From the NCBI RefSeq assembly GCF_021117385.1, contig NZ_CP088252.1, positions 186,001-250,000 on the forward strand: a DNA stretch of 64,000 nucleotides, in the 5' to 3' direction. The notes below the pieces were generated by a model that made no database searches, had not been told where the DNA came from, and was given only the letters and a program-made list of their open reading frames with translations. This DNA is from Frateuria soli (GTDB lineage Bacteria; Pseudomonadota; Gammaproteobacteria; Xanthomonadales; Rhodanobacteraceae). Of this stretch, positions 27,058 through 34,510 are shown in pieces. Numbering within the stretch: position 1 is the first letter of the stretch; every line of letters begins with the position of its first letter. Position numbers and translations under genes: made by a program.

Positions 27058-28328
27058 GCCGCCGCCGTGCCACGCCAGCCGGGCTTGGCCAGCAGCAGGT
27101 GTGCCACGCCGATCGAGCGCTCGCGGAAGCCGCCTTCGCAATAGGCCAGGTAGAACGTCCACATCCGGATGAACCGTTCGTCGAATCCCTGCGCGCGTAC
27201 GGCCGGCAACCGGGCGAGGAAGCGCTCGCGCCAGGCCTCCAGCGTGCGCGCGTAGGACTCGCCGAAATCGCGCAGCGCGACCAGGCCCAGGTCGCTGACG
27301 CGGGTCTTGGCCGAGAGCAGCGCCTGGATCGACGGGATGAAGCTGCCGGGAAAGACGTGGCGCTTGATGAAGTCCACCGAGCCCAGCGCCTGCGCGTAGC
27401 GGTGGTCCTCGATGGTGATCGCCTGCACCAGCGCGAGCCCTTCGGGCTTGAGCAGCCGGCCGAGCTGCGCGAAGTAGGTGTCCAGGTAGGCCGCGCCGAC
27501 CGCTTCGACCATCTCGATCGAGACCAGCTTGTCGTACTGGCCGCACAACTCGCGGTAGTCCTTCAGCTGCACTTCCACGCGGTCGCCCAGGCCGGCCGCC
27601 GCGACGCGCGCCCTGGCCAGCAAGAGCTGCTCGCGCGAGATGGTCGCGGTGGTGACGTGGCAGCCGTAGTGGCGTGCCGCGTGCAACGCGAAGCCACCCC
27701 AGCCGGTGCCGATCTCGATCACGCGGTCGCCGGGCTTCAGCGCGAGCTGCCGGCAGATCGCCTCGAGCTTGCGTGTGGAGGCCGCCTCGAGCGTGTCCGC
27801 CGGGCCGTCCCACAGCGCCGAGGAGTACATCAGGTCCGCGGACAGGAAGAGCTTGAAGAAGTCGTTGCCCAGGTCGTAGTGCGCGGCGATGTTGCGGCGG
27901 CTGCCGCTACGGGTGTTGCGCCGAAGCGCGTGCCAGGCGCGCATCGCGGCGCCGCCGAGGCGCGCCGGGCCGGTTTCCATGCCGTCGAGCAGGTCGCGGT
28001 TGCGCACCAGCAGGCGCACCAGCTTCACCAGCGCGTCCGCCTCGCTCAGGCCGGTGGCATGGCATCGCCACAGCCCGTCCATGAACGCCTCGCCCGCGCC
28101 GACGCTGCCGCGGCGCGCCAGCGCGCGATAGAAGGCCGGGTCGAGCACCTCGATGTCGACGGTCGGCAGCAGGCCTTCATCCGGGCCCAGCTCGGTCGTG
28201 CCCAGCGCATCGTGCACGCGCAGCCGGCCGTGGCGCAGGCCGGCCAGCCGGGCGAGCAGGCGGCCGCGCAGCAGGCGGTCGATGGTGCCCGGGGAGGGCG
28301 CCGTTGTGGTGCGGGCAACGGTGTTCAT
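27054..28328 (-). CDS. CFA-synthase-like methyltransferase (first in operon)
   Basis: A 424-residue cyclopropane-fatty-acyl-phospholipid synthase family enzyme. Visible features are the N-terminal lipid-binding domain with GEAFMDGLW, RNIAAHYDLGNDFFKLFL followed by MYSSALW, the SAM motif VIEIGTGWGGFALHAA, SIEMVEAVG, and the C-terminal RMWTFYLAYCEGGFRERSIG. It keeps the residues expected of an active enzyme, including the family Cys in YCEGGF. It is the archetypal CFA gene of sigmaE/ChrR clusters. The start at 28328 overlaps DUF1365 by 4 bases. Confidence 0.93.
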   Translation of the reverse strand: MNTVARTTTAPSPGTIDRLLRGRLLARLAGLRHGRLRVHDALGTTELGPDEGLLPTVDIEVLDPAFYRALARRGSVGAGEAFMDGLWRCHATGLSEADALVKLVRLLVRNRDLLDGMETGPARLGGAAMRAWHALRRNTRSGSRRNIAAHYDLGNDFFKLFLSADLMYSSALWDGPADTLEAASTRKLEAICRQLALKPGDRVIEIGTGWGGFALHAARHYGCHVTTATISREQLLLARARVAAAGLGDRVEVQLKDYRELCGQYDKLVSIEMVEAVGAAYLDTYFAQLGRLLKPEGLALVQAITIEDHRYAQALGSVDFIKRHVFPGSFIPSIQALLSAKTRVSDLGLVALRDFGESYARTLEAWRERFLARLPAVRAQGFDERFIRMWTFYLAYCEGGFRERSIGVAHLLLAKPGWRGTAAA

Positions 28329-29101
28329 GGCGTACCTCGGGAAGCGGCGGGATGGTCGTGAACCGGGTTGCGCTTCAGCCACAGGCGCAGTGCCTGCCAG
28401 TGGATCGCGCCGATCACCTGGGCGGTCATCAACGGGTAGCGCCACAGCACCCGCGCGAGCGAGGCGCCGGTGAGCGGCCTCCGTTGCAAGGCCAGCGACG
28501 CATCGAATTCGCGCCGGCCCTCGCGCAGCACGTCCATGTGTACGTGCAGGTCCTCGCCCGGCGCGGTGAAGCGCCAGTCGTAGTCGCGCGCCATCGGCAT
28601 GAACGGCGAGACGTGGAAGCTCTTGGGGAACGACCACGCCAGCACGCGGCCACGTCGGCGTGCATCGGCCACCGGCAGCACGTACGCGTGGCGCTCCTTC
28701 CAGGGCGTGTTGGTGATCTCGGCCAGGATGCACTCGAGCGTGCTGCCGTCTGCCGCATGGCAGTAGTAGAAGCTCACCGGGTTGAACACATAGCCCGCGT
28801 AGCGCAGGTGGGTGAGCAGGCGGATCGGACCGGCCGGCCTGTGCCCGGTCGCCTCGGCCACGCGCACGCGCACCGCCTCGGCCAGCGGCAACGTGTCTGG
28901 GGCGAGGTAATCGCCGCGGCGGAACTGGGCGAGGTTGCGCCGGTCGACCGACCACAGCCAGCGCCCGGCGAACACGCGATCGAGCTCGTCCAGGTCGAGG
29001 TAGAGCTGGGCCATGCGGTACTGGAAGGCGTGGGCATGCGGCTCCCGCCGGCGGTGGCGCACGATGCCTTCGTACACGGCGCTCGAAAGCGGCGCATTCA
29101 T
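28325..29101 (-). CDS. DUF1365 family protein
   Basis: A 258-residue cytoplasmic protein of the DUF1365 family. Signature stretches are AVYEGIVRHRRREPHAHAFQYRMAQLYLDLDEL, YAGYVFNPVSFYYCH and FPKSFHVSPFMPM. DUF1365 is almost always coupled to an FAD oxidoreductase and a CFA synthase, as here, with 4-base overlaps on both sides. No enzymatic activity is established; it may assist the lipid-modifying enzymes. Confidence 0.92.
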   Translation of the reverse strand: MNAPLSSAVYEGIVRHRRREPHAHAFQYRMAQLYLDLDELDRVFAGRWLWSVDRRNLAQFRRGDYLAPDTLPLAEAVRVRVAEATGHRPAGPIRLLTHLRYAGYVFNPVSFYYCHAADGSTLECILAEITNTPWKERHAYVLPVADARRRGRVLAWSFPKSFHVSPFMPMARDYDWRFTAPGEDLHVHMDVLREGRREFDASLALQRRPLTGASLARVLWRYPLMTAQVIGAIHWQALRLWLKRNPVHDHPAASRGTP

Positions 29102-30390
29102 GCGGCGTCGCCCGTGATCAGGCGCAGTGGCGGGCGCGTCGTCTCGCGCAGCCAGTCGATCCCGAAGCACGCGGCCACCTCGACGGCGCTGCGCAGGCCA
29201 TCCTCGTGGAAACCCCAGCCCCAGTAGGCGCCGGCGAACCAGGTGCGGTTGCGGCCCTGGATCTCGGCCTTGCGTTGCTGCGCCGCGACCGCCTCGCGGG
29301 TGTACACCGGGTGGTGGTACTGCAACCTGCGCAACACGCGATCCGGGTCGATCGCCGCGCTGCGGTTGAGCGTGACCACGAACGGCTCGGGCGGATCGAT
29401 GCCCTGCAGCAGGTCCATGCAGTAGCTGACCGTGCAGGGCGCCTCCGGCTCGCGCGGCACGAACGCGTTCCAGGCCGCCCATGCCTTGCGGTGGCGCGGC
29501 AGCAGCCGGCGATCGGTATGCAAGACCACCTCGTTGGCCTGGTAGGGCATCGCGCCGAGGATGGCGCGCTCACGCGCGCTGACGTCGGCGAGCAGCGCCA
29601 GCGCCTGGTCGCTGTGGCAGGCCAGCACCACGTGGTGGAAGCGCTCGTTGCCCGCCGGACTGCGCACGTTGACGCCCGCCCCGTCGCGGTCGATGGAAAA
29701 AACCGGGCAGGCCGGCCGCTCGCTCACGTGCCAGCGCTCGCGCAGCGCCTGCACGTAGCTGGCCGAACCGCCGCGGACCACGCGCCACTGCGGCCGCCCG
29801 GCGACCTGCAACATCTGGTGGTTGGCCATGAACCGCACCAGGTAGCGCGCCGGAAAGGCGAGGATCTGCTGCGGCGGCGATGACCACAGTGCCGAGGCCA
29901 TCGGCACCAGGTGCTCGTCGCGGAAAGCCTCGCCGTAGCCGTGCGCCTGCAGGTACTCGCCCAGCGTGGGATCGTCCCCGCCGGCTTCGAGCAATGCGGG
30001 CGCCTCCCGGTAGAAGCGCATGATGTCGCGCACCATCCCGAGGAAGCGGGGCGAGCACAGGTTTCGCCGCTGGCAGAAGAGCGTGTCGAGCGAGGTGGCG
30101 TTGTATTCGCGTCCGCTCGCCTCGTGCTGCACCGAGAAGCTCATGCTGGTCGGCTGCGATGCCACCCCGAGTTCCCCGAACATGCGGGTCAGCAGCGGAT
30201 AGTGCCGGGGGTTGTACACGATGAAGCCGGTGTCGATCGCGTAGCGCCGCCCGTGCTGTTCCACGTCGTGCGTGTGGGTGTGCCCGCCCAGGTAGGCATT
30301 GGCCTCGAACAGCACCACCTCGTGGCAGCGCGCGAGCAGCCACGCCGAGGCGAGGCCCGCGATGCCCGACCCGATCACGGCAATGCGCAT
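29098..30390 (-). CDS. FAD-dependent amine-oxidase-like oxidoreductase
   Basis: A 430-residue flavoprotein: the N-terminal Rossmann motif is IAVIGSGIAGLASAWLL with Glu in LFEANAYLGGHTHT, and the C-terminal GAYWGWGFHEDGLRSA matches the NAD(P)-binding/amine oxidase family. Comparable flavin amine oxidases sit beside CFA-like genes in the Rhodobacter sphaeroides RpoE-ChrR regulon, from memory. Desaturation or oxidation of methylated acyl chains is a reasonable inference. It starts 1 base after the desaturase stop and overlaps DUF1365. Confidence 0.9.
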   Translation of the reverse strand: MRIAVIGSGIAGLASAWLLARCHEVVLFEANAYLGGHTHTHDVEQHGRRYAIDTGFIVYNPRHYPLLTRMFGELGVASQPTSMSFSVQHEASGREYNATSLDTLFCQRRNLCSPRFLGMVRDIMRFYREAPALLEAGGDDPTLGEYLQAHGYGEAFRDEHLVPMASALWSSPPQQILAFPARYLVRFMANHQMLQVAGRPQWRVVRGGSASYVQALRERWHVSERPACPVFSIDRDGAGVNVRSPAGNERFHHVVLACHSDQALALLADVSARERAILGAMPYQANEVVLHTDRRLLPRHRKAWAAWNAFVPREPEAPCTVSYCMDLLQGIDPPEPFVVTLNRSAAIDPDRVLRRLQYHHPVYTREAVAAQQRKAEIQGRNRTWFAGAYWGWGFHEDGLRSAVEVAACFGIDWLRETTRPPLRLITGDAA

Positions 30391-30391
30391 G

Positions 30392-31345
30392 TCAGCGCGC
30401 CGCCCGCGCCAGCACCCGCGCGGGCACCGGCTTGAGGTCGTGGACCAGCCCCAGCAGCGCCATCAGCTTGAGGCCGTACCAGGTCAGGTCGATCTCCCAC
30501 CAGCGGAAGCCCTGGCGTGCGCTGCCGGGGAAGAAGTGGTGGTTGTTGTGCCAGCCCTCGCCGAAGGTCAGCAGCGCCAGCCACAGGTTGTTGCGGCTCT
30601 CGTCGCGCGTGGCGAAACGGCGCGTGCCGAACCGGTGGGCGAGCGAGTTGATCGTCACCGTGGCGTGGAACAGCACCACGGTGGACACGAAGAACCCCCA
30701 CGCCACCATCTGCATGCCGCTGGTGTGCAGGCCCGGTGCGGAGTGCTCGAGCCACGCGCCCAGGCCGTAGAGCGACAAGGCCAGCAACGCCGGCACCAGC
30801 GTGTCGAAGCGGTCGAGCAGCCGCAGTTCGGGATAGCGCGCCAGGTCCGGCACGCGCTTGAGGTCGGTGGCGAAGGCGCGCGGGGTGAGGAACCACCCGA
30901 GGTGGCTCCACAGGAAGCCGCGCACGCTCGGGGAGTGCGGGTCGCGTGGCGTGTCGGCATGGCGGTGATGATGCCGGTGGTGTGCGGACCACCAGAGCGG
31001 ACCGCGTTGCACGCAGGCGGCGCCGATCAGGGCGAAGGTGAACTGCACGGCGCGCGAGGTGCGGAAGGTGCGGTGCGAGAAGTAGCGATGGTAGAACCCG
31101 GTGAGCGCGAACATGCGCACGGCATAAAGCGCCGCGGCAACCAGCAGCGCGGCGGTTGACACACCGGTCCAGATCGTCGCCAGGCAGCCGAGGTGGATCA
31201 GCGCGAACGGCACCGCGCGCAGCCAGTCGATCCGGTCCGCCTTCGACTCGTCCGCCAATGCGGGTGTGCCGGCATCGAACCACATGCGCAGGCTGGCGCC
31301 GAGGCGACTCGGCGGGCGGAGGGCGGGGGCGGAGCGGCTCGGCAT
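30392..31345 (-). CDS. Acyl-lipid/acyl-CoA fatty acid desaturase
   Basis: A membrane di-iron desaturase (about 317 residues). All three histidine boxes are present: HRYFSH, HHRHHHRH and HNNHH, between paired hydrophobic segments, as in delta-9 desaturases. An ATG at 31375 is possible, but it directly follows the predicted -10 CGTA and has no ribosome binding site. The ATG at 31345 (MPSRSAP) has AGGT 8 nt upstream and fits transcription from that promoter, so it is preferred. It is the first gene of the nine-gene lipid operon. It would supply the double bond that the CFA-family enzymes act on. Confidence 0.9.
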   Translation of the reverse strand: MPSRSAPALRPPSRLGASLRMWFDAGTPALADESKADRIDWLRAVPFALIHLGCLATIWTGVSTAALLVAAALYAVRMFALTGFYHRYFSHRTFRTSRAVQFTFALIGAACVQRGPLWWSAHHRHHHRHADTPRDPHSPSVRGFLWSHLGWFLTPRAFATDLKRVPDLARYPELRLLDRFDTLVPALLALSLYGLGAWLEHSAPGLHTSGMQMVAWGFFVSTVVLFHATVTINSLAHRFGTRRFATRDESRNNLWLALLTFGEGWHNNHHFFPGSARQGFRWWEIDLTWYGLKLMALLGLVHDLKPVPARVLARAAR

Positions 31346-31375
31346 GGCGCTGACCTGTGGTGGTTCTGCGGTCAT

Positions 31376-31402
31376 TACGTGGCGGACCGGCAAACGGATG
31401 CA
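31376..31402 (-). promoter_or_regulatory. Predicted ECF-sigma promoter of the lipid operon
   Basis: Minus strand: TGCATCCG (31402-31395) as -35 and CGTA (31379-31376) as -10, with 17 bases between ATCCG and the TA of CGTA. The same pattern and spacing precede sigma-chrR and the photolyase. Transcription would begin near 31368, ahead of the preferred desaturase start at 31345. Confidence 0.65.
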
Positions 31403-31424
31403 TCGAAGGCGTCGCTTCGCCGCA

Positions 31425-31451
31425 TGCATCCGGCCGCCGGGTTCGCGCGTA
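31425..31451 (+). promoter_or_regulatory. Predicted autoregulated promoter of sigma-chrR
   Basis: TGCATCCG (31425-31432) and CGTA (31448-31451) with 17 bases between ATCCG and TA, identical in layout to the divergent promoter and to that of the photolyase. The two divergent -35 elements form the inverted repeat CGGATGCAT/ATGCATCCG (31395-31403, 31424-31432). Confidence 0.65.
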
Positions 31452-31491
31452 CGTGACTTGAGACCGCAACCGCGGCAGGAATTGCCCTACG

Positions 31492-32121
31492 ATGAAACTC
31501 CAACCCACCGGCGGAACACCTTCGCCTTTCGAGGCGATACGCATCGTGTCGACTTCCAAGCTGCCAGCGAACGACGGACACGACTGGTCGGCCGAGATGG
31601 TCGCCGTCGCGCAGCGGCGGGACCGCGCGAGCTTCATGCGCATCTACGACCACTTCATGCCGCGCGTGTGCCTCTACCTGAAGGGCATGGGCTCGACCGC
31701 GGCGATCGCCGAAGAACTGGCGCAGGAAGCCCTGCTCAGGCTGTGGCAGCGGGCCGCGTCCTACGATCCGGCGCTCAGCCGCGTATCCACCTGGCTGTTC
31801 CGCATCGCCCGCAACCTGCACATCGACCGGGTGCGCAAGGAGACCGGCTGGATGCTGGTGCAGCATGCGCTCGAAGCCGAAGAGGCCGACCACGACGGAC
31901 GCACCGGTTCGTCCGCCGAGGCGTATGCCGAGCACACCAGGCTGAAGGCCTGCATCGACCGGCTTCCCGCCACCCAGGCCCGACTCGTCCGCATGTCCTA
32001 CTTCGAAGCCAAGTCCCACCACGAGATCGCCGAGGAGCTCGGCATGCCGCTGGGTACCGTCAAGTCCAGCCTGCGCCGGGCCTTCCTGAAGCTGCAGGCC
32101 GATGTGCGAGGTGCCGCATGA
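31492..32121 (+). CDS. ECF RNA polymerase sigma factor (RpoE/ChrR-type)
   Basis: A 209-residue ECF sigma factor with region 2 (about residues 45-110: FMRIYDHFMPRVCLYL, AQEALLRLWQRAASYDP, STWLFRIARNLHIDRVRKE) and region 4 (about 150-205: LPATQARLVRMSYFEAKSHHEIAEELGMPLGTVKSSLRRAFLKL). AGGAA lies 9 bases before the ATG. Its stop overlaps the chrR start (ATGA), the standard sigma/anti-sigma pairing. By homology it is held by ChrR and released by singlet oxygen or related oxidants. It probably drives its own promoter, the lipid operon and the photolyase. Confidence 0.93.
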   Translation: MKLQPTGGTPSPFEAIRIVSTSKLPANDGHDWSAEMVAVAQRRDRASFMRIYDHFMPRVCLYLKGMGSTAAIAEELAQEALLRLWQRAASYDPALSRVSTWLFRIARNLHIDRVRKETGWMLVQHALEAEEADHDGRTGSSAEAYAEHTRLKACIDRLPATQARLVRMSYFEAKSHHEIAEELGMPLGTVKSSLRRAFLKLQADVRGAA

Positions 32122-32789
32122 AGCCTGCGCATCACCTGGATCCCGCCACCGTCGTGGCCTTTGCCGCCGGCGCGCTGTCGGAGGCGATGGCGGTGGTGGC
32201 CGCGACCCACCTGGCCGGCTGCAGCCACTGCCATGAGCAGGTGCGCGACGCCGAGCGGATCGGTGGCGTGCTGGTGGAACAACAGCAGCCGGACGGGGCC
32301 GGCGCGGCGCGCCGCGAGAAGCTGCGCGCGGCGATGCTCGAGCGGCTGGACGAGACGCCGGTGGAGGCTCCCGGGCTCGCGCCGGCGCTGCCCGCCGCGC
32401 CGGACCCGGACCGCCTGCCGGCACCGCTGCATCCGTACTTCGGGACTTCCTTCGGCGCGCTCAAGTGGCGCTGGATGGCGCCGGGCGTGCACTGCATCCG
32501 CAGCGCGGGCACCGGCGGCGGCCAGCTCTTCATGCTCAGGATCACGCCGGGCAGGAGCATGCCGCTGCACAGCCATGGCCGCGGCGAGCTGACCCAGGTC
32601 CTGCGTGGCGCCTATGACGATGTGCTGGGGCATTTCGGTCCGGGCGACGTGGCCGACCTGGACAGCGAGGTGATGCACCAGCCGGTGACCGCCGCCGGCG
32701 TGCCATGCATCTGCGTCGCGGCCCTGGATGCGCCGCTGCGGTTCCCCGGCTGGCTCGCGCGCAGGCTGCAGCCGCTGGTCGGGTTGTGA
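32118..32789 (+). CDS. chrR: ChrR-type zinc anti-sigma factor with cupin domain
   Basis: The 223-residue protein has two zinc domains. The N-terminal anti-sigma domain carries His6, His31, Cys35 and Cys38 (THLAGCSHC), the same residue numbers I recall for Rhodobacter ChrR. The C-terminal cupin has His151, His153, Glu157 (PLHSHGRGE) and His187 (SEVMHQP), offset by ten from that protein. These domains are expected to bind the sigma factor and to sense singlet oxygen or organic hydroperoxide, respectively. It is translationally coupled to the sigma gene and convergent with the photolyase. Confidence 0.93.
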   Translation: MKPAHHLDPATVVAFAAGALSEAMAVVAATHLAGCSHCHEQVRDAERIGGVLVEQQQPDGAGAARREKLRAAMLERLDETPVEAPGLAPALPAAPDPDRLPAPLHPYFGTSFGALKWRWMAPGVHCIRSAGTGGGQLFMLRITPGRSMPLHSHGRGELTQVLRGAYDDVLGHFGPGDVADLDSEVMHQPVTAAGVPCICVAALDAPLRFPGWLARRLQPLVGL

Positions 32790-32826
32790 GCGGGGGTCGG
32801 TTGCGGCGTGGCGTCGTGCCGCAATC

Positions 32827-34245
32827 TCAGTGCCGGGCGATCCTCTGCCAGGCGGCAAGTGCCTGTTCCCTGGAAGCCGCCAGGTCGACCATCGGCGGCG
32901 GATAGCCGCGGGCCGCCAGCGCGGCCGGGTCACGCCATGGCTCGTGCAGCAGGTGGGCGGGCAGGTCGGCCAGTTCCGGCAGCCAGTGTTTGAGATAGGT
33001 CGCCTGCGGGTCGAACCTGGCCGCCTGCGTGCAGGGATTGAACACGCGGAAGAACGGAGCCGCGTCGGCGCCGCAACCGGCGGTCCACTGCCAGCCGAGC
33101 GTGTTGTTGGCCAGGTCCGCGTCCACCAGCGTGTCCCAGAACCAGCGCGCGCCATGCTGCCAGTGCTGGCGCAGGTTCTTGGTGAGGAAGCTGGCCACGA
33201 CCATGCGCACCCGGTTGTGCATCCAGCCCGTGTGCCACAGTTCGCGCATGCCGGCATCGACCAGCGGCACGCCGGTGCGGCCTTGCTGCCAGCGCGCGAG
33301 GGCAGCCGGGTCCTCGGCCCAGTCGAAGCGGTCGAAGCGCGAGTCGAACGGGGCCTCGGGCGTATGCGGGAAGTGGTAGAGCAGGTGGTGAGCGAATTCG
33401 CGCCAGCCGAGCTCGCGCAGGTACGGTTCCAGGTCCGGCGTGCGTTGGCCCGCGGCGGCCCCGGTGGCGCGCCGGAGCAGGATGTCGTGGATCTGCCGCG
33501 GCGTGATCTCGCCCAAGTGCAGGTGTGGCGAAAGCCGCGAGGTGCCGTGGCGGGCGGGCAGGTCGCGGCCGTGCGCGTAGTCGCAGAGCGCGTCGTCCGC
33601 GAACAGCTCCAGTTGCTCCAGCGCACCGGCGGCGCCAGGGCGCCACGCTTCCGCCAGCCCGGCGGCCCAGGGGCGGGTCGGCAGCAGGCCCAATGCCTCC
33701 AGCGGCAGGCTGCCGGGAAGTGAGGCCCACGCCCGCGGGCGGGCCGTGGCCAGCGGCGATACCGGCGCCAGTTGCGCGCGCAGCTTGCGCCAGAACGGAG
33801 TGAACACCCGGTAGGGCAGGTCCTGGGCCGTGGCCAGTTGCCAGGGCTCGTACCAAAGGTTGCCCGCGTGGCTTTCCACCGCCAGGCCTTCGGCGCGCAA
33901 TGCGGCCTTCACCCGGCTGTCCTGCACGATCGCCGCCGGTTCGTAGCGCCGGCTCCAGTAGACCGTGTCCGCACCACACGCGGCCGCCAGCCGGCGCAGC
34001 GCGTCGAAGCTGTCGCCCCGCGCCAGATGCAGCTGCCCGCCCTGTGCCGCAATCTCGCCCTGCAAGGCTGCGAGACTGTGGTGCAGCCACCAGCGGCTGG
34101 CCGCGCCGGGACGCCATCGCTTGTCCTCCGCCGGGGCGTGCACGTAGACCGGCAGCACGCTCGCGTGTGCCGCGCAGGCGGCGGCCAGCGCCGGGTGGTC
34201 GGCCAGGCGCAGGTCCCGCCGAAACACGACCAGGGCAGTACTCAT
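32827..34245 (-). CDS. phrB: Deoxyribodipyrimidine photolyase (CPD, class I)
   Basis: Photolyase uses FAD and blue light to split cyclobutane pyrimidine dimers. The 472-residue protein has the N-terminal antenna-binding domain (LVVFRRDLRLADHPAL) and the FAD domain with TSRLSPHLHLGEITPRQI, GVPLVDAGMRELWHTGWMHNRVRM and WQWTAGCGADAAPFFRVFNP, including the Trp residues used for electron transfer. It converges on chrR with 37 bases between stops. The promoter at 34277-34303 matches the sigma-chrR promoter, so light-damage repair and lipid remodelling are probably co-induced. Confidence 0.96.
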   Translation of the reverse strand: MSTALVVFRRDLRLADHPALAAACAAHASVLPVYVHAPAEDKRWRPGAASRWWLHHSLAALQGEIAAQGGQLHLARGDSFDALRRLAAACGADTVYWSRRYEPAAIVQDSRVKAALRAEGLAVESHAGNLWYEPWQLATAQDLPYRVFTPFWRKLRAQLAPVSPLATARPRAWASLPGSLPLEALGLLPTRPWAAGLAEAWRPGAAGALEQLELFADDALCDYAHGRDLPARHGTSRLSPHLHLGEITPRQIHDILLRRATGAAAGQRTPDLEPYLRELGWREFAHHLLYHFPHTPEAPFDSRFDRFDWAEDPAALARWQQGRTGVPLVDAGMRELWHTGWMHNRVRMVVASFLTKNLRQHWQHGARWFWDTLVDADLANNTLGWQWTAGCGADAAPFFRVFNPCTQAARFDPQATYLKHWLPELADLPAHLLHEPWRDPAALAARGYPPPMVDLAASREQALAAWQRIARH

Positions 34246-34276
34246 GCAGGCAATTCCGAAACCGTAGTCCGTGTTC

Positions 34277-34303
34277 TACGCCCATGGGAGGCGTTCGGAT
34301 TCC
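34277..34303 (-). promoter_or_regulatory. Predicted ECF-sigma promoter of photolyase
   Basis: Minus strand: GGAATCCG (34303-34296) and CGTA (34280-34277), again with 17 bases between ATCCG and TA. A start near 34270 would leave a leader of about 25 bases before the ATG at 34245. Confidence 0.62.
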
Positions 34304-34510
34304 CGCGCGACCCGATAAGCGGCCCATGCGGGGATGGTCCGCCGGTCCGGCGCGGGGGCTCGCGCCTCGCATTGGCTATACTCCCTCGATGAGCGTCGCG
34401 CCGTTGCTTGTGCCCCATCCCGGACCCGCACGGTCCCCCGCGGACCGGAAACCCGCCGCCGTTGCCGAAGCCGGGCGGCATCGACCTGCCTGTGTCCGGA
34501 GCCGGGGCGC

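Noticed and set aside
32801-32824. Hairpin TTGCGGC/GCCGCAA between chrR and phrB as a terminator
   Set aside because: The stem is only 7 bp and there is no T run on either strand, so I cannot support a terminator call.
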